Shown: positions 32,967-40,674 of the stretch, in pieces
Layout: each line of letters opens with the position of its first letter
Position numbering within the stretch: position 1 is the first letter of the stretch
NCBI GenBank assembly: GCA_945860085.1
Contig: CAMAPJ010000009.1
Coordinates: 1 to 45,208 of the forward strand
DNA from: Synechococcus sp. UW140
GTDB taxonomy: Bacteria; Cyanobacteriota; Cyanobacteriia; PCC-6307; Cyanobiaceae
Direction of reading: 5' to 3'
DNA length: 45,208 bases
Made by a program: the position numbers and the translations under genes
Notes under the pieces: generated by a model
Databases searched by the model: none
What the model saw: the letters and a program-made list of their open reading frames with translations, nothing else
Told to the model about the DNA's origin: nothing

Positions 32967-33780
32967 CGGCTTGACCTTGACGGGGAGCAGCTTGAAGAGG
33001 AAGGGTCTGGCCCTGAAGAGGAACCGGCTCGGCAGCCGGCTGGCTCAAGTCCAGGGGCAGGCCAACGCCTGCCGCCAGGGCAGCCACCTGGGTCTCGGCG
33101 CGCAGGTAAGCACCCGTCACCGCCGGCTCTACTGCCTTGAGTTGATGGGGAACCGTGCAATAACGATGGGTGGGGAGCAGGTTGCCGCGCTCTGCCAGGG
33201 ATTCGTTGCCGACTTTTTTGCGCAGCTTGATCACCGCATCAAAGATCGCCTCGGGCCGCGGCGGGCAGCCGGGCATGTAGAGATCAACCGGGATCAGCTT
33301 GTCGACGCCGCGCACCGCCGTGGTCGAGTCGGCGGAAAACATCCCTCCGGTGATCGTGCAGGCGCCCATGGCGATCACGTACTTGGGCTCGGGCATCTGC
33401 TCATAGAGCCGCACCATGGCCGGGGCCATCTTCATGGTCACGGTGCCAGCCACGATCAGTAGGTCCGCCTGGCGAGGACTGGAGCGGGGCACCAGGCCGA
33501 AGCGGTCGAAGTCGAAACGGGAGCCGAGCAAGGCGGCGAATTCGATGAAGCAGCAGGCCGTGCCATAGAGCAGGGGCCAGAGGCTGCTGAGCCGGGCCCA
33601 GTTATGGAGATCGTCGAGGCTGGTGAGAATGATGTTCTCGGACAGCTCAGCGGTCACCGTCGGGGCACCGACAGGGTTGCAGGTGGAGGCCCGCAGGTCG
33701 CGCAGGGCAGCGATCGAGGCGGGCTCGGCAGCACTGTTCAAGCTGTTGGAACCGGCGGAACTGGTGGGGGTGAGGGTCAT
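32959..33780 (-). CDS. ndhK: NAD(P)H-quinone oxidoreductase subunit K
   Basis: NDH-1 subunit holding the N2 [4Fe-4S] cluster (NuoB homologue). The four Cys ligands are visible: [11 protein letters not shown] (adjacent pair), MGACTITGG and [23 protein letters not shown] and [22 protein letters not shown] are diagnostic. Of 273 residues, the first 35 or so and the last 45 are variable tails longer than in some homologues. It lies 12 bases after ndhC and overlaps ndhJ. Confidence 0.95.
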   Translation of the reverse strand: MTLTPTSSAGSNSLNSAAEPASIAALRDLRASTCNPVGAPTVTAELSENIILTSLDDLHNWARLSSLWPLLYGTACCFIEFAALLGSRFDFDRFGLVPRSSPRQADLLIVAGTVTMKMAPAMVRLYEQMPEPKYVIAMGACTITGGMFSADSTTAVRGVDKLIPVDLYMPGCPPRPEAIFDAVIKLRKKVGNESLAERGNLLPTHRYCTVPHQLKAVEPAVTGAYLRAETQVAALAAGVGLPLDLSQPAAEPVPLQGQTLPLQAAPRQGQADA

Positions 33781-33792
33781 GGCTCTAGGGGA

Positions 33793-34155
33793 TCAGCTCC
33801 ACTCGAGGGCGCCCTTGCGCCAGGCGTAGGCCAGGGCCACCACCAGGATGGCGATGAACACCAGGGCTTCGATGAAGGCCAGCAGGCCGAGGCGGTGGAA
33901 GGCCACGGCCCAGGGATAAAGAAACACGGTCTCGACGTCGAAGATGACGAAGACCAGGGCAAACATGTAATAGCGAATATTGAACTGGATCCAGGCCCCG
34001 CCGATCGGCTCCATGCCGGATTCGTAGGTGAGATCCCGTTCGCCCGTGCGGGACTTAGGGGCCACAAGCTTGTTGGTGACCAGCGCCAGCACGGGCACGG
34101 CCGCCGCGATTAGCAGGAAGCCGAGAAAGGCGTCGTAGCCGTCAAGAACGAACAA
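33793..34155 (-). CDS. ndhC: NAD(P)H-quinone oxidoreductase subunit 3
   Basis: Membrane subunit of NDH-1 (NuoA homologue) with three transmembrane helices. I chose TTG at 34155, which gives [17 protein letters not shown] at the N-terminus and exactly 120 residues, the usual length; an upstream ATG at 34191 would add 12 unconserved residues. [20 protein letters not shown] and [15 protein letters not shown] are the family signatures. First gene of ndhC-ndhK-ndhJ; divergent from rubA. Confidence 0.95.
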   Translation of the reverse strand: MFVLDGYDAFLGFLLIAAAVPVLALVTNKLVAPKSRTGERDLTYESGMEPIGGAWIQFNIRYYMFALVFVIFDVETVFLYPWAVAFHRLGLLAFIEALVFIAILVVALAYAWRKGALEWS

Positions 34156-34355
34156 AGGCAGCCCAGACCAACCTGACTGCCAGTCTGGCATCCCCCACCG
34201 GGGCCTGAACGACAGCCGCGCCGCCGATCAGCAGCCGGACACCGGCAGGCTCGCCAGCCGGGGAGGCAGCAGGCACAAGCACTCCCCGATGCAGGCGCCC
34301 TAAAACGGCCCCTACCCGGCCTTGCCTAGAGTTGCGGCCACGCGCAGAGGGGTCG

Positions 34356-34784
34356 GTGAGCGACGAGATCAGTGATAAGCAGGCCGGTCCCGACGGCCCG
34401 GAGCAGCAGGTGCCCAGCCCCCCCGCCCCGGAGACGACACCGGAGCCGGAAGCAGAGCCGGGCCCAGACGTCTCCGATCACCGCTTCGAATGCCGCAGCT
34501 GCGGCTTTGTCTATGACCCTGCAGAGGGGGTGAAGAAGCTGGCGATTGCCAGCGGCACCCCCTTTTTGGAGCTTGATCCGTTCAGCTTCCGCTGCCCGGT
34601 CTGTCGCAGCAAGATGGCCGCCTTCATGGACATCGGCCCGCGGAACAAGCCCAGTGGCTTTGAAGAGAACCTCGGCTATGGCCTGGGGGTCAACAAGCTG
34701 ACCCCTGGCCAGAAGAACGTGCTGATCTTCGGCAGCTTCGCCCTGGCTTTCGCCTTTTTCCTGTCCCTCTATTCCCTGCGTTGA
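34356..34784 (+). CDS. rubA: Membrane-anchored rubredoxin
   Basis: Rubredoxin needed for photosystem assembly in oxygenic phototrophs. From GTG 34356 it has 142 residues: an acidic Pro/Glu-rich N-terminal part (about 1-45), the FeS4 fold with FECRSCGFVYDPAEG and FRCPVCRSKMAAF (two CxxC pairs), and a C-terminal membrane helix (VLIFGSFALAFAFFLSLYSL). It lies directly before ycf48 and psbEFLJ, the order seen in cyanobacteria, which supports a role in PSII assembly. Its stop shares a base with the start of ycf48. Confidence 0.93.
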   Translation: MSDEISDKQAGPDGPEQQVPSPPAPETTPEPEAEPGPDVSDHRFECRSCGFVYDPAEGVKKLAIASGTPFLELDPFSFRCPVCRSKMAAFMDIGPRNKPSGFEENLGYGLGVNKLTPGQKNVLIFGSFALAFAFFLSLYSLR

Positions 34785-35839
34785 TGCCTGCGATCTCGCC
34801 CCAGCCCGTGGCCCTAGCCAGCCCTAGCCGGCTGAGGCAGCGGCTTTCCCGCCTGGCCTCTTTGGCCCTGACGCTGGTGCTCAGCCTGGGCCTGGGCCTA
34901 GTCACCACCGGTTGCGTCTCCACCGGTCTGCCGTTCGCCAGTACCAGTCCCTGGCAAGCGGTGCCCCTGGAAAACCGGGCCAACCCGCTGGATCTGGCCT
35001 TTGACACCGATACCCACGGCTTCCTGGTAGGCAGCAACCGGCTGATCCTCGAAACCACCGATGGCGGCGCCAGCTGGCAGGAACGGGCCCTGGATCTGCC
35101 GCCCGAGGAAAATTTCCGCCTGATTAGCATTGATTTCAGCGGCCCTGATGGCTGGATCGCCGGCCAACCGGGTCTATTGCTGCACAGCACCGACGCCGGC
35201 CAGAGCTGGACCCGCCTCTTCCTCGACACCAAGCTGCCCGGGGAGCCCTACCTAATCACGGCCCTGGGTACGAACAGCGCCGAACTGGCCACCAACGTCG
35301 GCGCCATCTACCAGACCGACGATGGCGGTAACAGCTGGCAGGCCACCGTCAGCGATGCCGCCGGCGCCGTGCGCGACCTGCGCCGCACCGACGACGGACG
35401 CTATGTGAGCGTTTCGGGCCTGGGCAATTTCTTTGCCACCTGGCAGCCGGGCGAGCCGATCTGGCAGCCCCATCAACGGATCAGCAGCCAGCGGGTGCAG
35501 GCCATGGGCTTCAAGCCCGATGGCAACCTCTGGATGGTGACCCGGGGCGCCCAGATGCGTTTCAACAGCGACGCCAGCAACCTGGAGGACTGGAGCAAGC
35601 CGGTGATCCCGATCACCAATGGCTTCGGCTACCTAGACATGGCTTGGGATCCAAGCGGCGCCATCTGGACCGCCGGCGGCAGCGGCACCCTGCTGGTGAG
35701 TAGGGACGACGGCAAGAGCTGGCAGAAGGATCCGGTGGGCGAAACCCAAGGCACCAACTTCAACCGGATCGCCTTCCTGAGCGGCGGCAAGGGCTTCGTG
35801 CTGGGCGAGCGGGGTCACCTGCTGCGCTGGGTCGGCTGA
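34784..35839 (+). CDS. ycf48: Photosystem II assembly factor Ycf48
   Basis: Lumenal seven-bladed beta-propeller factor (HCF136 in plants) that helps assemble the D1-containing PSII complex. From ATG 34784 it has 351 residues. LASLALTLVLSLGLGLVTTGC is a lipoprotein signal with lipobox TTGC near residue 43. Repeats with GGASWQERALD, DAGQSWTRL, GGNSWQA and DGKSWQKDP are typical propeller (BNR-like) strands. Coupled to rubA (one-base overlap), about 170 bases before psbE. Confidence 0.94.
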   Translation: MPAISPQPVALASPSRLRQRLSRLASLALTLVLSLGLGLVTTGCVSTGLPFASTSPWQAVPLENRANPLDLAFDTDTHGFLVGSNRLILETTDGGASWQERALDLPPEENFRLISIDFSGPDGWIAGQPGLLLHSTDAGQSWTRLFLDTKLPGEPYLITALGTNSAELATNVGAIYQTDDGGNSWQATVSDAAGAVRDLRRTDDGRYVSVSGLGNFFATWQPGEPIWQPHQRISSQRVQAMGFKPDGNLWMVTRGAQMRFNSDASNLEDWSKPVIPITNGFGYLDMAWDPSGAIWTAGGSGTLLVSRDDGKSWQKDPVGETQGTNFNRIAFLSGGKGFVLGERGHLLRWVG

Positions 35840-36011
35840 GAGCCTCGGCTCCTGACTGAAAACGCCAGCAGTGGGGCGGTTCCAAGCCCCCAGCGCCAGC
35901 CCAGCCCAGCCCAACGGACCAACAACTGCGTCCCTGTGTAACCAAGCCGCCGACCTGCTCCCGGCGGCACCCCCCACCCCCTTAGGATCAACCAGCTGAA
36001 CGCTTGCTGCT

Positions 36012-36266
36012 ATGGCTGCCGGCTCCACAGGAGAACGTCCGTTCTTCGAAATCATCACAAGCATCCGCTACTGGGTGATTCATGCCGTGACCCTGCCGGC
36101 GATCTTCCTGGCTGGGTTTCTGTTTGTCTCCACTGGGCTTGCTTACGACGCCTTTGGGACCCCTCGCCCTGACGCCTATTTCCAGGCCCAGGAGAGTAAG
36201 GCTCCAGTCGTGAGTCAGCGCTTCGAAGGCAAGAGCTCTCTTGACTTGCGCCTGAATAAGCCATGA
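36012..36266 (+). CDS. psbE: Cytochrome b559 alpha subunit
   Basis: PSII reaction-centre subunit in the thylakoid membrane. The 84 residues contain [20 protein letters not shown], where the His near residue 24 is the haem ligand, then one transmembrane helix ([19 protein letters not shown]) and a lumenal tail with [10 protein letters not shown]. First gene of the psbE-psbF-psbL-psbJ operon. The 172-base gap upstream should hold the operon promoter. psbF overlaps by ATGA. Confidence 0.98.
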   Translation: MAAGSTGERPFFEIITSIRYWVIHAVTLPAIFLAGFLFVSTGLAYDAFGTPRPDAYFQAQESKAPVVSQRFEGKSSLDLRLNKP

Positions 36267-36400
36267 CCCAATCCCCCGCCACCACCACGCCGCGCAACTA
36301 CCCGATCTTTACGGTCCGGTGGTTGTCGCTCCATGCCCTCGGCATTCCTACGGTCTTTTTCCTGGGTGCCCTGGCCGCCATGCAGTTCGTCCGCCGCTAA
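36263..36400 (+). CDS. psbF: Cytochrome b559 beta subunit
   Basis: A 45-residue PSII subunit too short for usual gene cut-offs: [20 protein letters not shown], then [20 protein letters not shown] and QFVRR. The His in LSLHALG is the second haem ligand of cytochrome b559, followed by the single membrane helix. Its start overlaps the psbE stop (ATGA). Confidence 0.98.
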   Translation: MTQSPATTTPRNYPIFTVRWLSLHALGIPTVFFLGALAAMQFVRR

Positions 36401-36411
36401 GGCCTGAGGTC

Positions 36412-36531
36412 ATGCAACGCACCCCCAACCCCAACAATTTGCCGGTTGAACTGAACCGCACCAGCCTTTATTTGGGCCTGCTGTTTGTGTTCACGATCGG
36501 CATTTTGTTTTCCAGCTACTTCTTCAACTGA
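36412..36531 (+). CDS. psbL: Photosystem II protein L
   Basis: A 39-residue single-helix PSII subunit at the monomer-monomer interface: [19 protein letters not shown], then [20 protein letters not shown]. The length is normal. I chose ATG 36412 over the longer frame from 36319, whose extra part lies within psbF. Preceded by TGAGGT. Confidence 0.98.
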   Translation: MQRTPNPNNLPVELNRTSLYLGLLFVFTIGILFSSYFFN

Positions 36532-36546
36532 TCGGGAGGTTTCACG

Positions 36547-36747
36547 ATGAGCGGCAAGAAATCGAATCTGCCTGACGGCCGGATCCCTGATCGCCTTCCC
36601 GATGGCCGGCCCGCCGTGGCCTGGAAATCCCGCTGGACCGAAGGGGTACTGCCCCTTTGGCTTGTTGCCACCGCCGGTGGCATGGCCGTGATCTTCGTGG
36701 TCGGCCTGTTCTTCTACGGCTCCTACGTGGGCGTCGGTTCGGCCTGA
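36547..36747 (+). CDS. psbJ: Photosystem II protein J
   Basis: A 66-residue PSII subunit with one helix. [36 protein letters not shown] is the conserved part; the N-terminal 28 residues ([19 protein letters not shown]) are the extended form seen in picocyanobacteria. GGGAGGT precedes the start. Last gene of the psbEFLJ operon. Confidence 0.97.
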   Translation: MSGKKSNLPDGRIPDRLPDGRPAVAWKSRWTEGVLPLWLVATAGGMAVIFVVGLFFYGSYVGVGSA

Positions 36748-36824
36748 TCACTGGATATCCGTTGCTGATAGCGAAAGATCTCGATTAACCCCTAGATCCA
36801 GCCTTCAGGAAAGAGCCAAGTCTA

Positions 36825-37304
36825 ATGACAAACGAACAACAGCTTCAAACTGTTGAGCCCAATCAACAGGCAGCTAAAAGCTCCCGCCGCCGGCAACGAC
36901 CGAAGCGACGGGAGCTTTTTTGTCCGGCCCACCCCGAGCAACGCATCGAGGGCAACGGCCGCAAATACTTTCTGCACCTGCTCAGCGTCGGCCAGCTGAA
37001 GGAGAGAGGCATGTCCGAAAAACGGGCCAAGCTGGTGCTGAATGCCTATCCAGTGTTGGTGTTGACCAATGAATGGCTCGAAGAGCTGTTCTGCCCCAAC
37101 TGCGGCACCAGCCGCTGGTGTCACGTCGTGAAAGTAGACAAAACAGAGCACACCGTGCGCTGGGCGCCAAGGGACCTCTGGGAGCAGGTCGCCCATGTCG
37201 ATCCCAGCGTCGCCAACCCAACAGTAAGCGAATACACCCGCCGCGAAGCCCGCCGCCATCGCCGGGTGACAGAAGCAGGCCGACGCTATTTTGACAACGG
37301 CTGA
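36825..37304 (+). CDS. Conserved cyanobacterial zinc-ribbon-like protein
   Basis: A 159-residue protein of unknown function. After a basic N-terminus (RRRQRPKRR), FCPAHPEQRIEGNGRKYFLHLL and RGMSEKRAKLVLNAYPVLVL lead to LFCPNCGTSRWCHVVKV, giving CPxH and CxxC plus nearby Cys/His that could bind zinc. The C-terminus is basic and helical (YTRREARRHRRVTEAGRRYF), which suggests nucleic-acid binding. I believe it is conserved among picocyanobacteria, often near psbJ. Codons 18-33 are part of a terminator-like hairpin (36876-36921), which is odd for a coding region and suggests attenuation. Confidence 0.72.
   Translation: MTNEQQLQTVEPNQQAAKSSRRRQRPKRRELFCPAHPEQRIEGNGRKYFLHLLSVGQLKERGMSEKRAKLVLNAYPVLVLTNEWLEELFCPNCGTSRWCHVVKVDKTEHTVRWAPRDLWEQVAHVDPSVANPTVSEYTRREARRHRRVTEAGRRYFDNG
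36876..36921 (+). terminator. Intrinsic-terminator-like hairpin within a gene start
   Basis: AAAAGCTCCCG (36876-36886) and CGGGAGCTTTT (36909-36919) are perfect 11-bp arms around a 22-base loop, followed by TT to give a six-T run. It looks like a textbook terminator for the psbEFLJ operon but lies 50 bases inside the coding sequence of the next gene. Confidence 0.7.
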
Positions 37305-37348
37305 GTCCTAAGGCTTGCGCCTAAAGAGCTCTTGGGGGATGCTGAACG

Positions 37349-38389
37349 TCAGGCCTGGGTGTAGTCCAAATACCAGCGGGCAAACCTCTCTACGCCCACC
37401 TCTAAGGGCGTGGACGGGGCAAAGCCAACCCAATCCTGCAACCTAGTGGTGTCTGCGGCGGTGGCCACCACATCGCCAGGCTGCATCGGCAGGAACTGCT
37501 TGTTCGCCTGGCGCCCTAGGGAGTGCTCCAGCAGCTCGATGAAGCGCAACAGGGCCACAGGCTGGGCATTGCCCAGGTTAAAGAGCCGGTGGGGCGCCGC
37601 CGCCGAGGCGGGGTCGGGCTCCATGGGATCGAAGTGGGGGTTGACCGTGGCGGGCCGATCGAGGCAGCGCAAGACCCCTTCCACCACATCATCGATATAG
37701 GTGAAATCCCGCTGCATCTGGCCTTGGTTGAAGACCCGAATCGGCCGCCCCGCCAGGATCGCGTCTGCGAACAGCATCGGCGCCATGTCTGGCCGGCCCC
37801 AGGGGCCATAGACGGTGAAAAAGCGCAGCCCCGTGGCCGGCAGGCCGTAGAGATGGCTGTAGGTGTGGGCCATCAGCTCATTGGCCTTCTTGGTGGCCGC
37901 ATAGAGGCTGACCGGATGGTTGACCGGATGGTGCTCCGCAAACGGCAGCTGGCGGTTGCCGCCATACACAGAGCTGCTGGAGGCATAGACCAAATGGCCA
38001 ACCCCCTGGTGGCGACAACCCTCCAAGATCGAGCCAAAACCCACCAGGTTGCTTTGCAGATAGGCCGCCGGGTTCTCGATCGAATAGCGAACGCCCGCTT
38101 GGGCCGCCAGATGCACCACCCGATCGGGGCGCACCTGGGCGAATAGCTCAGCGATGGCTTCGGTGTTCTCTAGATCCAGCTGATGGAAGGAGAATTCACC
38201 CGCCTGGGCCCCGGGCAGGGCCTGCAGGCGGGCTAGGCGAGCTTGCTTGAGGGCGGGGTCGTAATAGGCGTTGAGGTTATCCAGCCCCACCACCTGTTCG
38301 CCGCGCCCGAGCAGCGCCTTCGCCACGGCGGCGCCGATGAAGCCGGCGGCGCCGGTGAGGAGGGTGCAGGCAGCTGCAGGACTAGACAC
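37349..38389 (-). CDS. NAD-dependent nucleotide-sugar epimerase (GlcA 4-epimerase type)
   Basis: A 346-residue extended SDR enzyme that probably interconverts UDP-glucuronate and UDP-galacturonate for surface polysaccharide. The NAD motif is TGAAGFIGAAVA (GxxGxxG at about 13-19). DNLNAYYDPALKQARLARL after the second strand is the hallmark of the glucuronate 4-epimerase group. YASSSSVYGGN and SLYAATKKANELM (YxxxK) are the active site, and TVYGPWGRPDMAP and RDFTYIDDVVEGV follow. It lies at the edge of the glycan region and is convergent with the zinc-ribbon-like gene. Confidence 0.9.
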   Translation of the reverse strand: MSSPAAACTLLTGAAGFIGAAVAKALLGRGEQVVGLDNLNAYYDPALKQARLARLQALPGAQAGEFSFHQLDLENTEAIAELFAQVRPDRVVHLAAQAGVRYSIENPAAYLQSNLVGFGSILEGCRHQGVGHLVYASSSSVYGGNRQLPFAEHHPVNHPVSLYAATKKANELMAHTYSHLYGLPATGLRFFTVYGPWGRPDMAPMLFADAILAGRPIRVFNQGQMQRDFTYIDDVVEGVLRCLDRPATVNPHFDPMEPDPASAAAPHRLFNLGNAQPVALLRFIELLEHSLGRQANKQFLPMQPGDVVATAADTTRLQDWVGFAPSTPLEVGVERFARWYLDYTQA

Positions 38390-38772
38390 AAGGACTATTG
38401 AGGAGGTGGGCTAACCTGTCAGCGAGCGGATCGATGACATCGTCTCACAATAAAGCAAGCATAGTAATTAACCCATAGCTCCCTATTGACGCAAGGCTAT
38501 TGATAACGAGTACGCACTGAGCGAATGCGCCACAAAATGCAGCTGATCCCCAGCGGATGCAATCAAGCCCAGAAGACTGGCTCTATCCCTAGGGAATTGC
38601 GAAACAAGGACAAGACTTGAAAACCGATCCTTTCAAAATTACCTAAAAAATGCTTTGCTAGCCTACACATAGCATCCCAGTAGAATAACAGGCCTTTACG
38701 TGGCTGGTTTTTCAATTATAAACCACACAGCTTGACACATTCAATGGGGCCAACTACTATCAAGCCAGGAAA
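38390..38772. other. AT-rich intergenic region with a strong promoter
   Basis: About 380 bases between the divergent epimerase and DUF5672 genes. Base composition falls sharply compared with the core genes. Near its right end is a near-consensus promoter (38732-38760). I see no RNA gene or coding frame. The change in composition marks the start of probably acquired DNA. Confidence 0.5.
38732..38760 (+). promoter_or_regulatory. Near-consensus sigma-70-type promoter
   Basis: TTGACA (38732-38737), a 17-base spacer and TACTAT (38755-38760). The expected transcript start near 38767 is only a few bases before ATG 38773, so translation would be leaderless-like from there or start at ATG 38782 or 38797. 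Confidence 0.65.
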
Positions 38773-39651
38773 ATGATCATAATGACTAGATCGACAATGC
38801 CCCCTCACCACCAAGCCAACAAAAAGCAGAAGGCAGCAGTGGTAGTGCCGATCTACAAGTCAAGCCTGGACGAAGACGAATCTCTAGCGATATCCCAAAA
38901 TCTCAAAATTCTAGAACAAAGTCCATGGATCTTGGTTCACCCACCGTCGAACAGATCATTGATCAACTCGATCATAGCCAATCACCAGCAAATACCAATT
39001 AAGTCGATCGAGCTTGATGCTCACAACTTTAGATCAATTGAGAGCTATAATAGAATGCTTTTGTCAAGCTTCTTTTATCGGCTATTTGCGCAATATAGCC
39101 ACATCCTGATCGCCCAGCTAGACACCCTCATTTTTTCCAATAATTTAAGTGACTGGACTGCTCTTGATTATTCTTACCTGGGATCGCCCTGGTATCTCGG
39201 TATTGACAATCCGAAACGACCCCTAAAATGGCTTGGCGGTGGCAATGGGGGGCTTTCCCTGCGAAACGTACAAGCCAGTCTTGAAGTATTAGAGCGGCCA
39301 AGGTGGCTCTTTACCTCTATTCGCAGCTATGAGCATCAAAGCCTGCCTAGAGAATGGCTTCGAGCCGAGGTGCGCGCGCTTCGTCAACTGCTTGAACGCT
39401 CTAATGGCAAGACCAGAACGCCAAAGATGTACGAAGATCTTTTTTGGAGTTTTATTGCCCCAAGGATCAATCCTTCGTTCAAAGTTGCCCCACCTGACAT
39501 TTCCAAAGATTTCGCCTGGGAACTTAATCCCCGGGAGCAATACAAGCAAAGCGGAAAGCTTCCCTTTGGCTGCCACGCCTGGCACCGTTACGATCGGGAC
39601 TTTTGGCTAGCGGCGCTTGCAAGGCCAGACCAAGAAACCCAAACGCATTAA
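38773..39651 (+). CDS. DUF5672 family protein (glycosyltransferase-like)
   Basis: A 292-residue protein of the DUF5672 family, often found in polysaccharide loci and thought to have a GT-A-like fold. AAVVVPIYKSSLDEDESLAI opens the fold, HILIAQLDTLIFSNNL is the DxD-like acidic segment, SYLGSPWYLG and GGGNGGLSLRNVQASLEVL follow, then MYEDLFWSFIAPRI and LPFGCHAWHRYD at the end. It is clearly more AT-rich than its neighbours, a sign of transfer. ATGs at 38782 and 38797 are alternative starts given the promoter position. Its stop overlaps the end of the next, opposite-strand gene by 4 bases. Confidence 0.82.
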   Translation: MIIMTRSTMPPHHQANKKQKAAVVVPIYKSSLDEDESLAISQNLKILEQSPWILVHPPSNRSLINSIIANHQQIPIKSIELDAHNFRSIESYNRMLLSSFFYRLFAQYSHILIAQLDTLIFSNNLSDWTALDYSYLGSPWYLGIDNPKRPLKWLGGGNGGLSLRNVQASLEVLERPRWLFTSIRSYEHQSLPREWLRAEVRALRQLLERSNGKTRTPKMYEDLFWSFIAPRINPSFKVAPPDISKDFAWELNPREQYKQSGKLPFGCHAWHRYDRDFWLAALARPDQETQTH

Positions 39652-40586
39652 AAGTAGTCTTTATAGCATTCTTCATCGACCTTGCTCTTAGTATTAACAG
39701 GTAAAAGTTCGGCTCCATCAGGTCTAATCCACAGATCGTTAAACAAGTGCTGATAGGAAGGATCCTTGATCCAGCGGTCACCATTTATCCCAAAGAGCAA
39801 CTGAGTTGCTCCGGCCGTATGCAGACCGATTCGTCCCATTGCCTTGCAGGCCGCCGCAAGTGGAAGGCCAAAAGCGCCACAGCCAATAATCGCTACGTCA
39901 AAATCTGCCTGCTTCACTTGATCTTTGAGCCAATAAAAAGCCTCAGACCAGCTTGAAAAGCCTGCCGTCTGACCAGCCACACACTGCGGCGCACGAATCA
40001 CCTCCAGATCAAAATCAGGAAGAACCTGCGAATCCGAGAAGAGCTTCTGGCGAGATAGATGATACTGACGCAGGATAGAATCTTTGAATGGGTGAACAAC
40101 CAAGACCTTCTTCCCCTCCAGTTGTCTTGACCACGGATTAGCAGACAAGAAGGGCTCAAGATCGAGCCTTTCGATCAAGTGCGGACACGGATCAAGCTCA
40201 TTAGCAAGTCTTGCTTGATACTCAGTAGGCCAAAAAGCTAATACGTCAAGAGACTCAATGCCTCGCAAGTAAACCTCGGAAAAGGCGGAAAGGCCCTCCT
40301 CGTCTACTGGAAAGATACCCGCAAAGACATGGGCTTGCTTGATATTCTTTCGGGAATAGCTCCGATTGCGATATTGGCATTCACCCAGAATCCGAGCTTC
40401 TGTTCTGCCCATCCTACCAACGGCAGCAGGCCTTCCTGCCGAAACAAGCTCATTTAGAAGCTGGCTAGCCCTATCGGCCGAAAGGATTTGCCGGAAAAGG
40501 TGGGGATAGCGTCGCCGCTCGAGTGAGGCCATCAAGGCATCCCTTTTGTGGGCAGCCCTGCGCTTTAAATCCTTCAAAGAAAACAT
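39648..40586 (-). CDS. Polysaccharide-locus protein of unknown reaction
   Basis: A 312-residue soluble protein. GRPAAVGRMGRTEARILGE near residue 55 and KVLVVHPFKDSILRQYHLS, then FDVAIIGCGAFGLPLAAACK and GRIGLHTAGATQLLFGINGD, form a Rossmann-like pattern I associate with proteins in capsule and O-antigen loci, possibly with a GT-D-like fold. No reaction is established. It is AT-rich like DUF5672, convergent with it (4-base overlap), and the pair probably arrived together. It may modify or transfer a sugar (inference). Confidence 0.65.
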   Translation of the reverse strand: MFSLKDLKRRAAHKRDALMASLERRRYPHLFRQILSADRASQLLNELVSAGRPAAVGRMGRTEARILGECQYRNRSYSRKNIKQAHVFAGIFPVDEEGLSAFSEVYLRGIESLDVLAFWPTEYQARLANELDPCPHLIERLDLEPFLSANPWSRQLEGKKVLVVHPFKDSILRQYHLSRQKLFSDSQVLPDFDLEVIRAPQCVAGQTAGFSSWSEAFYWLKDQVKQADFDVAIIGCGAFGLPLAAACKAMGRIGLHTAGATQLLFGINGDRWIKDPSYQHLFNDLWIRPDGAELLPVNTKSKVDEECYKDYF

Positions 40587-40674
40587 TTGATCCAGACGAA
40601 AACATTTCGAAGCTTAAATTGGATTCTATCACAACCAATCAACGAAAACGATGGAACGCCTTCAAAACAGTGAA

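Noticed and set aside
36319-36411. Upstream extension of psbL
   Set aside because: The extra 31 codons lie in psbF in another frame; PsbL is 39 residues from ATG 36412.
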